A stretch of DNA of 64,000 nt from JAGPUQ01 sp036961295. Lineage in GTDB: Bacteria; Pseudomonadota; Gammaproteobacteria; Pseudomonadales; Porticoccaceae. The stretch is taken from NCBI GenBank assembly GCA_036961295.1, contig JBALVX010000001.1, positions 1,240,001 to 1,304,000 on the forward strand. The letters are read 5' to 3'. This document shows positions 1-7,308 of this stretch, in pieces. Made by a program: the position numbers and the translations under genes. Each line of letters opens with the position of its first letter. Position 1 is the stretch's first letter. Under the pieces are notes generated by a model. The model worked only from the letters and a program-made list of their open reading frames with translations. It had not been told where the DNA came from and did no database searches.

Positions 1-637
1 CTACCTGTCGAAAGGTAATACTAATTCGGGCTTCGCACTGATCTTTAGTCTTCGCAATGCGATGGGCCCAGTACTGCTGCATGGCGCCCGCCATTACCAG
101 TAGCGAGCCGTGCTGTAACTCCAGTTTGTAACGCAGATCCTTGCGGGTTTTATGGCGCAAATCAAAACGCCGCGTCGCGCCGATGCTGAGTGCGGCAATC
201 ACCGGCCTGGAACCCAGCTCGCGCTCGTCGTCGCTGTGCCAATCCACGCTATCGCTACCGGAGCGATAATAATTAAGTAAGGCGCTGTTAAATACCCCGC
301 CGGTGGCCGCTTCCACTTGCTGTTTTAAGGCGGTGAGCTGTGGTGTCCAGGGATTTAAATCTAAACGCATCCCCGAATAACCATAGTGCGTCGCTTTATC
401 GCCGTACCAGGCGTTCAAACGCGGGATCAGGCATTCGCGACCGGCAATGTGCAGACGACTTTGCTGCCAGGGGGTCGCCGCAATAATATCGTTCAGGTGC
501 TGATCGGCTATGTCGGCGGGTAAAAAATCCGGGGCGTAGTGTAGCTCGCCATCCGGCAAAGTAATGACTTCAAAGGCGCTGCTTGAGGCGTTTCCCGTCG
601 CTGGATCCGACTGACCAAATAAGGATAAATTATTTAT
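1..637 (-). CDS. alkB: AlkB-like 2OG-Fe(II) dioxygenase, cut by window start
   Basis: Direct-reversal DNA or RNA alkylation repair dioxygenase, cytoplasmic. Reading the minus strand gives LNAWYGDKATHYGYSG, then WHSDDE (the HxD iron ligands), a distal His in YWAHR and the terminal ARISITFRQ 2-oxoglutarate-binding Arg pair, all typical of the AlkB family. Only the last few codons lie outside the window. No ATG, GTG or TTG occurs in the conserved N-terminal part (NNLSLFGQ). The in-frame stop upstream is followed by GAGGA, 7 nt, then ATA at 637-635, so I place the start at an ATA codon. The first ordinary alternative is TTG at 559, which would remove 26 residues. Function is secure at family level; the start is inferred. 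Confidence 0.8.
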   Translation of the reverse strand, partial: MNNLSLFGQSDPATGNASSSAFEVITLPDGELHYAPDFLPADIADQHLNDIIAATPWQQSRLHIAGRECLIPRLNAWYGDKATHYGYSGMRLDLNPWTPQLTALKQQVEAATGGVFNSALLNYYRSGSDSVDWHSDDERELGSRPVIAALSIGATRRFDLRHKTRKDLRYKLELQHGSLLVMAGAMQQYWAHRIAKTKDQCEARISITFRQV

Positions 638-677
638 TGCGAAGTCCTCTTATACACCCGGCGTTTTATAGCCCCAG

Positions 678-713
678 TTACCATCCAAGCTACCGTCCAA
701 GTTACCTTCCAAG
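678..713 (-). repeat. 12-nt x3 tandem repeat carrying the murB stop
   Basis: On the minus strand the units read CTTGGAAGGTAA, CTTGGACGGTAG and CTTGGATGGTAA. The first unit is the end of murB (Leu-Gly-Arg-stop), so the gene terminus including its stop codon is present three times with single-base differences. It is not palindromic and not a terminator. Confidence 0.85.
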
Positions 714-1736
714 CAAGACGGGCTCTATCTCCAGATCAATACCAAACTGTCTAGCAATATCTGCCTGGATATCGCTTGCCAGTGCCAGCAATGCGCACCC
801 TGTGGCACCCACATGCTGCCGTTCGCTTACCAGCACCAGTGCCTGATGTTGATGCACGCCGACGCCGTCGCGCTGTACGCCTTTCCAACCTGCCTGATCA
901 ATTAACCAGGCAGCAGCCAGCTTAACCATTCCATTCGGCTGGGGATAAGCGACAAGATCGGGAAACTGTTGTCGCAGTTGCTCGGCCTGTGCAGCGGCAA
1001 TTAACGGGTTTTTAAAAAAGCTGCCCGCATTGGGTATTGTCGTGGGGTCAGGTAATTTCTCGCGGCGAATACGGCACACGGTGTCGGCAATTTGTCGAGG
1101 TGTTGGCACTGCGTTTATGCCCTCGGCTTGAAGCGCTTTCTGCAGGGCCGGGTAGGTCAAAATCGGAGCCGGTTTTTTTGCCAGCCGTAAGGTCACCGAG
1201 GTAATCACGTAGCGACCTTTAGCTACACCCTTAAAAATACTGTCGCGATAATCAAACTGACAGTCGGCGTGGTTAAACCTCACGCTTTCACCGTTCTCAA
1301 TTAACAGCGCCTCAAGGGCAACAAAGTAAGCTTCCAGTTCTACGCCGTAAGCACCAATGTTCTGAATCGGCGCGGCACCGACAGTTCCAGGGATTAGCGA
1401 TAAATTTTCCAGACCGTACCAGCCCTGGTCGAGGCAGTAATTGACCGTGTCATGCCAGTTTTCTCCCGCGCCAAATTTTACCTCTACCGAGTCATCGCTT
1501 TCGGCAACCTGCTCCCGCCCTTTAATCGCCATATGGGCCGTAAGCCCGGCTAGTGGGCCAGCGATAACCACATTGCTGCCGCCACCCAGCAAGGTTAACG
1601 GTAAGCCTTTGGCGCGGGAAAACTCTAGCGCCTGAAGCGCATCGGCATCGCTATTTAATTCGCAAAAATAATCGGCGCGAGCGGCCAGTGCCAGGGTATT
1701 GTAAGTAGCAAGATCGACATCGCGCAGAATGTTCAA
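702..1736 (-). CDS. murB: UDP-N-acetylenolpyruvoylglucosamine reductase
   Basis: MurB, cytoplasmic FAD enzyme that reduces UDP-GlcNAc-enolpyruvate to UDP-MurNAc with NADPH in peptidoglycan synthesis. Visible motifs are the FAD-binding LLGGGSN (about residues 49-55), YRDSIF with the conserved Arg (about 164), NAGSFFKNP with the catalytic Ser (about 239) and a C-terminal EIEP with the conserved Glu. The 344-residue length fits the E. coli-type (type I) family. I start at TTG 1736 because it overlaps the upstream phosphatase stop as TTGA and gives a family-like N-terminus. An upstream in-frame start at 1775 would add 13 residues. Last gene of a tightly packed kdsB-phosphatase-murB run. Confidence 0.95.
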   Translation of the reverse strand: MNILRDVDLATYNTLALAARADYFCELNSDADALQALEFSRAKGLPLTLLGGGSNVVIAGPLAGLTAHMAIKGREQVAESDDSVEVKFGAGENWHDTVNYCLDQGWYGLENLSLIPGTVGAAPIQNIGAYGVELEAYFVALEALLIENGESVRFNHADCQFDYRDSIFKGVAKGRYVITSVTLRLAKKPAPILTYPALQKALQAEGINAVPTPRQIADTVCRIRREKLPDPTTIPNAGSFFKNPLIAAAQAEQLRQQFPDLVAYPQPNGMVKLAAAWLIDQAGWKGVQRDGVGVHQHQALVLVSERQHVGATGCALLALASDIQADIARQFGIDLEIEPVLLGR

Positions 1737-2272
1737 GAGCGGCCCGGCCCGGCAGAAAATTTGTGTACCGCGCAAATATGCTCCAGTAAACCGTGGGCGG
1801 CATCTTCGACCATATCCATCACCTGCTCGAATCCGTCCGCACCCCCGGCATAGGGATCGGGTACTTCAAGCAGATGCTGGTGTTCGCCGGAGTAGTTCAA
1901 AAACAGGTCGAGAACGCCGTCGTAATTCGGTGGACACAGCTTGCGCAGATCATTGAGGTTGGCGTGATCCATCGCCAAAACATAGTGGTAGCTCTGGAAA
2001 TCTTGCGGCGTTACTAGCCGGGCGCGCAAATGAGCGAGTTCATAACCGCGTTTTTTCGCGGCGTGTTGCGCGCGCGTATCCGGCTCGTGGCCTATGTGCC
2101 AATCGCCAGTTCCGGCAGAATCGACTGCGATGTGTTCACTCAAGCCTTTACTGTTTACCACGCTTTCAAATACCCCGTGGGCGGTGGGCGAACGGCAGAT
2201 ATTACCGAGGCAGACAAACAATATCTGTATCGGTGCTAGCTCGGTATTATTGCTAGAAGCCACGTCACTCAA
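1733..2272 (-). CDS. low-molecular-weight protein-tyrosine phosphatase
   Basis: Cytoplasmic low-molecular-weight phosphotyrosine phosphatase. The P-loop signature CLGNICRS at residues 21-28 is the C-x5-R-S motif with nucleophilic Cys21, and the general-acid loop is DPY at residues 139-141. At 179 residues it is slightly longer than the usual 150-160 because of about 15 extra N-terminal residues. Its ATG overlaps the kdsB stop by 4 bp (ATGA) and its own stop overlaps the murB TTG, so it is translated in a coupled chain. The kdsB-phosphatase-murB order is also known from Pseudomonas. The physiological substrate cannot be read from sequence. Confidence 0.92.
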   Translation of the reverse strand: MSDVASSNNTELAPIQILFVCLGNICRSPTAHGVFESVVNSKGLSEHIAVDSAGTGDWHIGHEPDTRAQHAAKKRGYELAHLRARLVTPQDFQSYHYVLAMDHANLNDLRKLCPPNYDGVLDLFLNYSGEHQHLLEVPDPYAGGADGFEQVMDMVEDAAHGLLEHICAVHKFSAGPGRS

Positions 2273-3060
2273 GGCTGTCCGTCCTCAAGCAACAAGGCGC
2301 AAACCCGTTGTAGGTCAGCTTCGGTATCCACTCCGCCGGGTACTTCGGCACAAGCGGCGGCGACATGAACGGGGACACCATTGGCCAGAAAACGCAATTG
2401 CTCCAAAGCTTCCGCAGCTTCCAGCGTGGCCACCGATAACTGAGTAAACGCGCGTAGGGCTTGCACGCGATAGGCATACAAACCGATATGGCGCATGGGC
2501 GGGGGAAACGTGGGCGAGGGAAAAACAGACGAACTAACCAACGTCGCCTCCCCCACTGACATCGCATCGCGGGGCCAGGGGATGGGTGCACGGCTAAAAT
2601 ACAGCGCGTGGCCCTGCGTATCGGCAACCACCTTGACGATATTTGGATCGGTAAAATCGGCATAATTTTGAATCGCTTCGCACAAGGTCGCGACGCCACA
2701 ATCCGGGTGCTCGACAAGATTGGCGGCAACCTGCTCAATCACCGATGCCGGCATGAGCGGTTCATCGCCCTGCACGTTGACCAGCACATCGTCGTCGTTA
2801 AAACCGCAGAGTTCTGCAACTTCTGCCAGTCGATCCGTGCCGGAGGGGTGCTCGGTCGAGGTCATCACCACCTCGCCGCCAAAGGCTCGCACCACTTCGG
2901 CAATGCGCTCGTCATCGGTGGCTACGATAACCCGCTCTGCAGCACTGTTACTCGCCGCCCGGTATACCCGCTCGATCATGGTTTGACCGGCCATATCACG
3001 CAGCGGCTTACCGGGTAAGCGGGTAGAGGCGAAGCGAGCCGGGATTACGCAGGAATACAT
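2269..3060 (-). CDS. kdsB: 3-deoxy-manno-octulosonate cytidylyltransferase
   Basis: KdsB activates KDO as CMP-KDO for attachment to lipid A, in the cytoplasm. The nucleotide-binding N-terminus reads IPARFASTRLPGKPL at residues 6-20, followed by VQGDEPLM, both diagnostic. Length 263 is a little above the usual 250. The excess lies in a small Ser/Pro-rich loop after VGEATLVSS, a place where E. coli KdsB is shorter. The ATG directly abuts the lpxK stop with no spacer, and the stop overlaps the phosphatase start, so the gene sits in a lipid A/KDO operon with lpxK and msbA. Confidence 0.95.
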   Translation of the reverse strand: MYSCVIPARFASTRLPGKPLRDMAGQTMIERVYRAASNSAAERVIVATDDERIAEVVRAFGGEVVMTSTEHPSGTDRLAEVAELCGFNDDDVLVNVQGDEPLMPASVIEQVAANLVEHPDCGVATLCEAIQNYADFTDPNIVKVVADTQGHALYFSRAPIPWPRDAMSVGEATLVSSSVFPSPTFPPPMRHIGLYAYRVQALRAFTQLSVATLEAAEALEQLRFLANGVPVHVAAACAEVPGGVDTEADLQRVCALLLEDGQP

Positions 3061-4140
3061 TCAGTCACCGTGAGGTTTTGAGGGTGGCATCGAGGCGGCG
3101 GCATGAATATCGGCTTGGTTCACCGACAGGCCGCTCAAGACTGCAATTAATTGTTGCCAGGCAAGATCCGGCAGTTGTGCCTCGACATCCAGTACCCAGA
3201 TATTGTCGTGGTTAAACTTATCGTTAACTTCATTATCAAAACCGCCGCACTTCACCGCGTCCTTCGCAGTAATAATTACGGGGGCATCGTCGTCAAAGAC
3301 AAGATCCGCTGCCGAAAATATATGATGATCGGGAAAGCTGTGCAAGGTAACCGTAAAACCGAGGTCTTCCAAACTGCGCTGAAAACGCTGGGGATTGGCG
3401 ATACCCGCCACCGCATGTACCTGCTTAGTTTGCTCCCAGGTCTCTTCCCAAGCTTGGGGCAAAATAGTGTTACCGGTCGCCAAATGGCGCAGCCCGGTGG
3501 CCGCTAAATCCATAGTAAAAAAATCGCCCTGTGGCTGATAGCCCGCGCCGTTAACCACCACCATATCCACTTCACGCAGGCGCGCTGGTGATTCCCGCAA
3601 CGGCCCGGCAGGCAAACACCAGCCATTGCCGACACCGCGCTCGCCGTCGACCACAGCAATCTCGATATCCCGGTGCAGGCGATAGTGCTGCAAGCCGTCG
3701 TCGCTTAACACCACGTTGCAATCGTTATGTTGTAACAGATGCCTAACGGCATGAGTCCGGTCGGGGCACACCACTACCGGGCAAGCAGTGCTATCGGCAA
3801 TCAGTCGAGGCTCGTCGCCGACCTGTTCTGGACTATGCCCGGAATTCAACTGCAGCGGTTCAGCGGCTTCGGCACCGCCATAACCTCTGCTGACAATACC
3901 TGGACGCAAGCCCGCAGCCTGTAGCTGCCGCGCCAGTGCGATAATTAAGGGAGTTTTACCCGCGCCACCCACCGCAATATTACCGACGATGATTACCGGA
4001 GCCATAAAGGGCTGGCCCTGATGGCGAGCTTGTAGGATACGGCGTCTGGCGTAGGCTAAAGCACGAAACAACAGCGTTAGCGGCGCCAACAACAGCGCCC
4101 AACTGTTATCTCGGTACCAGGCGCGTTCAAGTGCGGTCAC
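3061..4140 (-). CDS. lpxK: tetraacyldisaccharide 4'-kinase
   Basis: LpxK phosphorylates the 4' position of the lipid A disaccharide precursor at the inner-membrane face. The Walker A segment GNIAVGGAGKT at residues 53-63 and the following SRGYGG are hallmark LpxK motifs. A hydrophobic N-terminal stretch (WALLLAPLTLLFRAL) provides the membrane anchor. Translation starts at GTG 4140, 13 bp after the msbA stop, and the gene stops directly before the kdsB ATG. The msbA-lpxK-kdsB order puts lipid A completion, flipping and KDO activation in one transcript. Confidence 0.95.
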   Translation of the reverse strand: MTALERAWYRDNSWALLLAPLTLLFRALAYARRRILQARHQGQPFMAPVIIVGNIAVGGAGKTPLIIALARQLQAAGLRPGIVSRGYGGAEAAEPLQLNSGHSPEQVGDEPRLIADSTACPVVVCPDRTHAVRHLLQHNDCNVVLSDDGLQHYRLHRDIEIAVVDGERGVGNGWCLPAGPLRESPARLREVDMVVVNGAGYQPQGDFFTMDLAATGLRHLATGNTILPQAWEETWEQTKQVHAVAGIANPQRFQRSLEDLGFTVTLHSFPDHHIFSAADLVFDDDAPVIITAKDAVKCGGFDNEVNDKFNHDNIWVLDVEAQLPDLAWQQLIAVLSGLSVNQADIHAAASMPPSKPHGD

Positions 4141-4153
4141 TGTTCGGCTACAC

Positions 4154-6142
4154 CTATGGGTTAGGGTCTTTGAGATTAGAGTCTACTGGATCAAAGTCCA
4201 GGGGATTAACAGCGCTCGCCTCAGTAGAGACACCGGCAACTGTCGGCTCCGCAAACCGCTGGTGATGCAGATTCGCGTAACGCCCGCCTGCGGCGAGTAG
4301 CTGATCGTGACTACCGGTCTCCAGAATGCGCCCCTGCTCCATCACTAAAATACGGTCGGCGTTTTCTATGGTGCTCAAGCGGTGGGCTATCACAAAGGTG
4401 GTGCGCCCCTCCATGGCAACGTCGAGAGCCGCCTGAATATGACGCTCGGATTCGGTATCCAGTGCCGATGTCGCCTCGTCCAAAATCAAAATCGGTGCAT
4501 CTTTTAACAGTGCCCGCGCAATAGCCAGACGCTGGCGCTGACCGCCAGACAGCAGTACGCCATCGTCGCCAATGGTGGTATTAAAGCCTTCGGGCAAGGC
4601 CTCGATAAACTCCAGGGCCTGCGCCATACGCGCCGCCTCCCTAACCGCATCGAGCGAGGCTCCACCGAGTTCGCCGTAGGCAATATTGTTGTAGATGCTG
4701 TCGTTAAACAAGGTAACGCTCTGGCTCACCAAAGCAATTTGCTGGCGTAAATTACGTAGGGTGTACTCGGTAAGTTCTCGACCATCGAGTAATACCCGGC
4801 CCTGTTGATAGTTATAAAATCGGGGAATCAAATTGACTAAGGAGGTTTTACCACTACCGGAGGATCCAACCAGGGCAATCGTCTCGCCGGAATTTACCGA
4901 AAAATTAATTTCATCAAGCACCGGCTGATTGCTGGTGTCGTAGCGAAAACCTACATGTTCAAAGACAAAGTTGCCCTCGACGCGTTCAACTTCGTAGGTG
5001 CCGGTATCGACCTCTTCTTCGGCGTCCAGAGTGTGGAATAGTTCTCCAGCGGCGGCGATACCACGCTGAATTACATTATTGACCTGAGTTAACTGACGCA
5101 TGGGTTTGGCCAGCATCGCGGCGGCAAATAAAAATTTAATAAAGCCACTGGTGGTCATGTCGTTCAACATCTCGGGGCGTAGGGCAAACCACACCAACAT
5201 TCCCATTGTGCCCGTTAGCAGCAATTGTATTATCGGTGTGCTCAAACCCTGGGTGAAATCCAACTTTAAATTTTGCCGCCGATTAGCCTGACTGGCTTTG
5301 AACAAACGTGCACTTTCATATTCTTTGCCACCGAAGAGGTGCATCTCTCGATAACCGTTAACTGCCTCGCTGGCAACATGGGTTATATCGCCGACCGCGG
5401 TTTGAATTTTTTTACTAAGCCGGCGAAAACGCTTGCTCACCGTACTTATAATCAAGGCAATAAAAGGCATCACCGCAAGAAACATTAATGCCAGCCGCCA
5501 ATTTAAATAAAACAGATAGCCAAGCAAACCAATGACCAGGAACCCTTCTCGAAGAATGACTTTTAACGCACTGGTGGTAGCCCCCATCACCTGATTGACG
5601 TGAAAAGTCAGTTGCGCCACCATATGACCAGACATATTGCCGTCGAAATAGGCGGGCGGCATGCGCGTATATTTTTCGAACACTTGATTGCGCAGATCAT
5701 GAATAACCGACAGTGCCACATAACTCATGCCGTAATTACCAACCAAAAACCCGATACCTCGAACCAGGGCAATCGCCATCATCATCACCGGCAACGCAAT
5801 CGCGGTCTGAGCGAGGGTGTCCTCACCTCCAATAAAATCATTGGCCACCAGATAGTCGGCAATTTTTGCCGTCATGCCGCCGTCACCCGACTCAAAATTC
5901 ATTACACCGCTATCAACCGTCTCGCCCGTCACGATGGAAAGCACGTTGATCAGGTAGCCAAATAAATCAATAAACGCAATCTGCATAACGCTAAACAACC
6001 ACAGACCGGCCACGCTCAGCAGGAAAATAAAGATGTAGCGCTTCAGGTACGACAGCAGGCGCAAATAAATTTGCAGTCCGGAGAGTTCAGCGGGTTTATC
6101 TTTAGACGTGTTGGTATTAGTAAGGTCGATAGTGTCAGGCAT
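4154..6142 (-). CDS. msbA: lipid A export ABC transporter MsbA
   Basis: Homodimeric ABC exporter that flips lipid A-core across the inner membrane. It has six predicted membrane spans in residues 35-345, then a nucleotide-binding domain with Walker A GSSGSGKTS (426-434), signature LSGGQ (531-535) and Walker B ILILDE (551-556). At 662 residues it is about 80 longer than E. coli MsbA. The extra length is an acidic, Gly-rich loop at about residues 72-110 between the first two membrane segments, an N-terminal leader and a C-terminal tail of about 40 residues. It lies 6 bp downstream of exbD and 13 bp upstream of lpxK. Confidence 0.93.
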   Translation of the reverse strand: MPDTIDLTNTNTSKDKPAELSGLQIYLRLLSYLKRYIFIFLLSVAGLWLFSVMQIAFIDLFGYLINVLSIVTGETVDSGVMNFESGDGGMTAKIADYLVANDFIGGEDTLAQTAIALPVMMMAIALVRGIGFLVGNYGMSYVALSVIHDLRNQVFEKYTRMPPAYFDGNMSGHMVAQLTFHVNQVMGATTSALKVILREGFLVIGLLGYLFYLNWRLALMFLAVMPFIALIISTVSKRFRRLSKKIQTAVGDITHVASEAVNGYREMHLFGGKEYESARLFKASQANRRQNLKLDFTQGLSTPIIQLLLTGTMGMLVWFALRPEMLNDMTTSGFIKFLFAAAMLAKPMRQLTQVNNVIQRGIAAAGELFHTLDAEEEVDTGTYEVERVEGNFVFEHVGFRYDTSNQPVLDEINFSVNSGETIALVGSSGSGKTSLVNLIPRFYNYQQGRVLLDGRELTEYTLRNLRQQIALVSQSVTLFNDSIYNNIAYGELGGASLDAVREAARMAQALEFIEALPEGFNTTIGDDGVLLSGGQRQRLAIARALLKDAPILILDEATSALDTESERHIQAALDVAMEGRTTFVIAHRLSTIENADRILVMEQGRILETGSHDQLLAAGGRYANLHHQRFAEPTVAGVSTEASAVNPLDFDPVDSNLKDPNP

Positions 6143-6148
6143 AAGGGT

Positions 6149-6589
6149 TTATTGTTCGCCTGCTTGGGCGTCTTCTGTTTCCGGTTGTTGTGTAGTGATG
6201 CTCAAACGCGCAAACCCGGCACGACCGGCCGCATCCATAGCAGTAACAACGGCCTGGTGAGACGCAATGGCATCGGCAGTAATAACTAAAGGCATGTTGG
6301 TATCACCGGCTGAGAGTTCTATCAGGCCGGCCATCAAGGTCTCAATTTGACGGTTAATCAGAGGGGTATCGTTGAGAGAATAATTGCCCTCGTGATTAAT
6401 CACGATCTCGATACTGTCTACCTCGCCCTCGACGATTTCGCCCGACGCTTCTGGTAAATCGATAGCCAAATGACTCTCTTTACTGAATGTAGTGGACACC
6501 ATAAAAAAAATCAGCAACAAAAACACCACGTCGATCAATGGTGTCACGTTAATCTCGTCGTTGCCTTTTCTTTGGCGACGAAATTTCAC
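6149..6589 (-). CDS. exbD: ExbD/TolR-family proton-channel subunit
   Basis: Single-span inner-membrane protein with a periplasmic domain, partner of ExbB in a proton-driven motor. The N-terminus NVTPLIDVVFLLLIFFMV contains the conserved transmembrane Asp that carries protons. At 146 residues it matches the biopolymer-transport family. The start overlaps the exbB stop by 4 bp. Position between exbB and msbA is the arrangement seen next to lpxK-kdsB in Pseudomonas, where the pair is distinct from the TonB-linked exbBD. Its energised partner is not visible here, so the symbol denotes family only. Confidence 0.9.
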   Translation of the reverse strand: MKFRRQRKGNDEINVTPLIDVVFLLLIFFMVSTTFSKESHLAIDLPEASGEIVEGEVDSIEIVINHEGNYSLNDTPLINRQIETLMAGLIELSAGDTNMPLVITADAIASHQAVVTAMDAAGRAGFARLSITTQQPETEDAQAGEQ

Positions 6590-7221
6590 GAGCCGTTGGA
6601 CTCCTGCCCCGGTAATACCCGATCGCCGTGCACGGCGTCCACCAGTTTAATGGCTTGATCCTCCATCACCACCACCAGCGAATCGATGCGGCGCTCAAAA
6701 AACCGGTTGCAGATAAGCGCCGGAATCGCCACAGTGAGTCCGGCCGCAGTAGTAATTAAGGCTTCGGAAATACCGCCCGCCAATACCCCGGCGTTACCGG
6801 TGCCCTCAATCATAATGGCGGTAAACACTTTGATCATCCCAATCACCGTACCCAGCAGCCCGATCAGCGGAGTGATCGCCGCAATGGTGCCCAAAATCGA
6901 GATAAACCTTTCTAGCTCATGGATAATTTGATTGGCCGCCTCGTCGATACTGTCCTTCATAATCTCGCGGCCGTGCTGGGAATTGACCAGGCCCGTCGCC
7001 AACAATAAACCCAGCGGTGAGGAATCGCGTAACTCACGCAATTTATCTTCGGTGATTTCACCTTGCTTGACCCAGTTCCACACCTGGCCGAGCAAATGGG
7101 CGGGCACCACTCGGTGCGGGCGCAGAGCCAAAAAGCGCTCTCCCGCCACTCCGATAACAATCAGGGAGCACACGATTAGCGGCAGCATGAGCCAGCCGCC
7201 TGCGATTATCAATTCGTACAC
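6586..7221 (-). CDS. exbB: ExbB/TolQ-family proton-channel subunit
   Basis: Inner-membrane protein of the MotA/TolQ/ExbB family. Three membrane segments are visible: residues about 6-26, about 105-130 (ITPLIGLLGTVIGMIKVF, the conserved Gly-rich helix) and about 145-170 (ALITTAAGLTVAIPALI). Length 211 fits. GTG start at 7221, with exbD overlapping its end as ATGA. The pair likely forms one proton channel. Its neighbours (comEC upstream, msbA-lpxK downstream) match the Pseudomonas cell-envelope cluster. Confidence 0.92.
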   Translation of the reverse strand: MYELIIAGGWLMLPLIVCSLIVIGVAGERFLALRPHRVVPAHLLGQVWNWVKQGEITEDKLRELRDSSPLGLLLATGLVNSQHGREIMKDSIDEAANQIIHELERFISILGTIAAITPLIGLLGTVIGMIKVFTAIMIEGTGNAGVLAGGISEALITTAAGLTVAIPALICNRFFERRIDSLVVVMEDQAIKLVDAVHGDRVLPGQESNGS

Positions 7222-7308
7222 AGGCCTTCCTTTAACTTCAATAGAGTCAGCACTTTATCACAACAAGTTAAGGTTCAAAATCGCTCGCACTGTTTCTTGT
7301 TCACCTTT

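Noticed and set aside
1..637. AlkB-like gene as a pseudogene
   Set aside because: All catalytic residues are intact and a ribosome-binding site is correctly placed; only the start codon is unusual.
2265..2738. 157-residue minus-strand ORF
   Set aside because: Out-of-frame shadow of kdsB on the same strand; Arg/Pro/Trp-rich composition with no family match.
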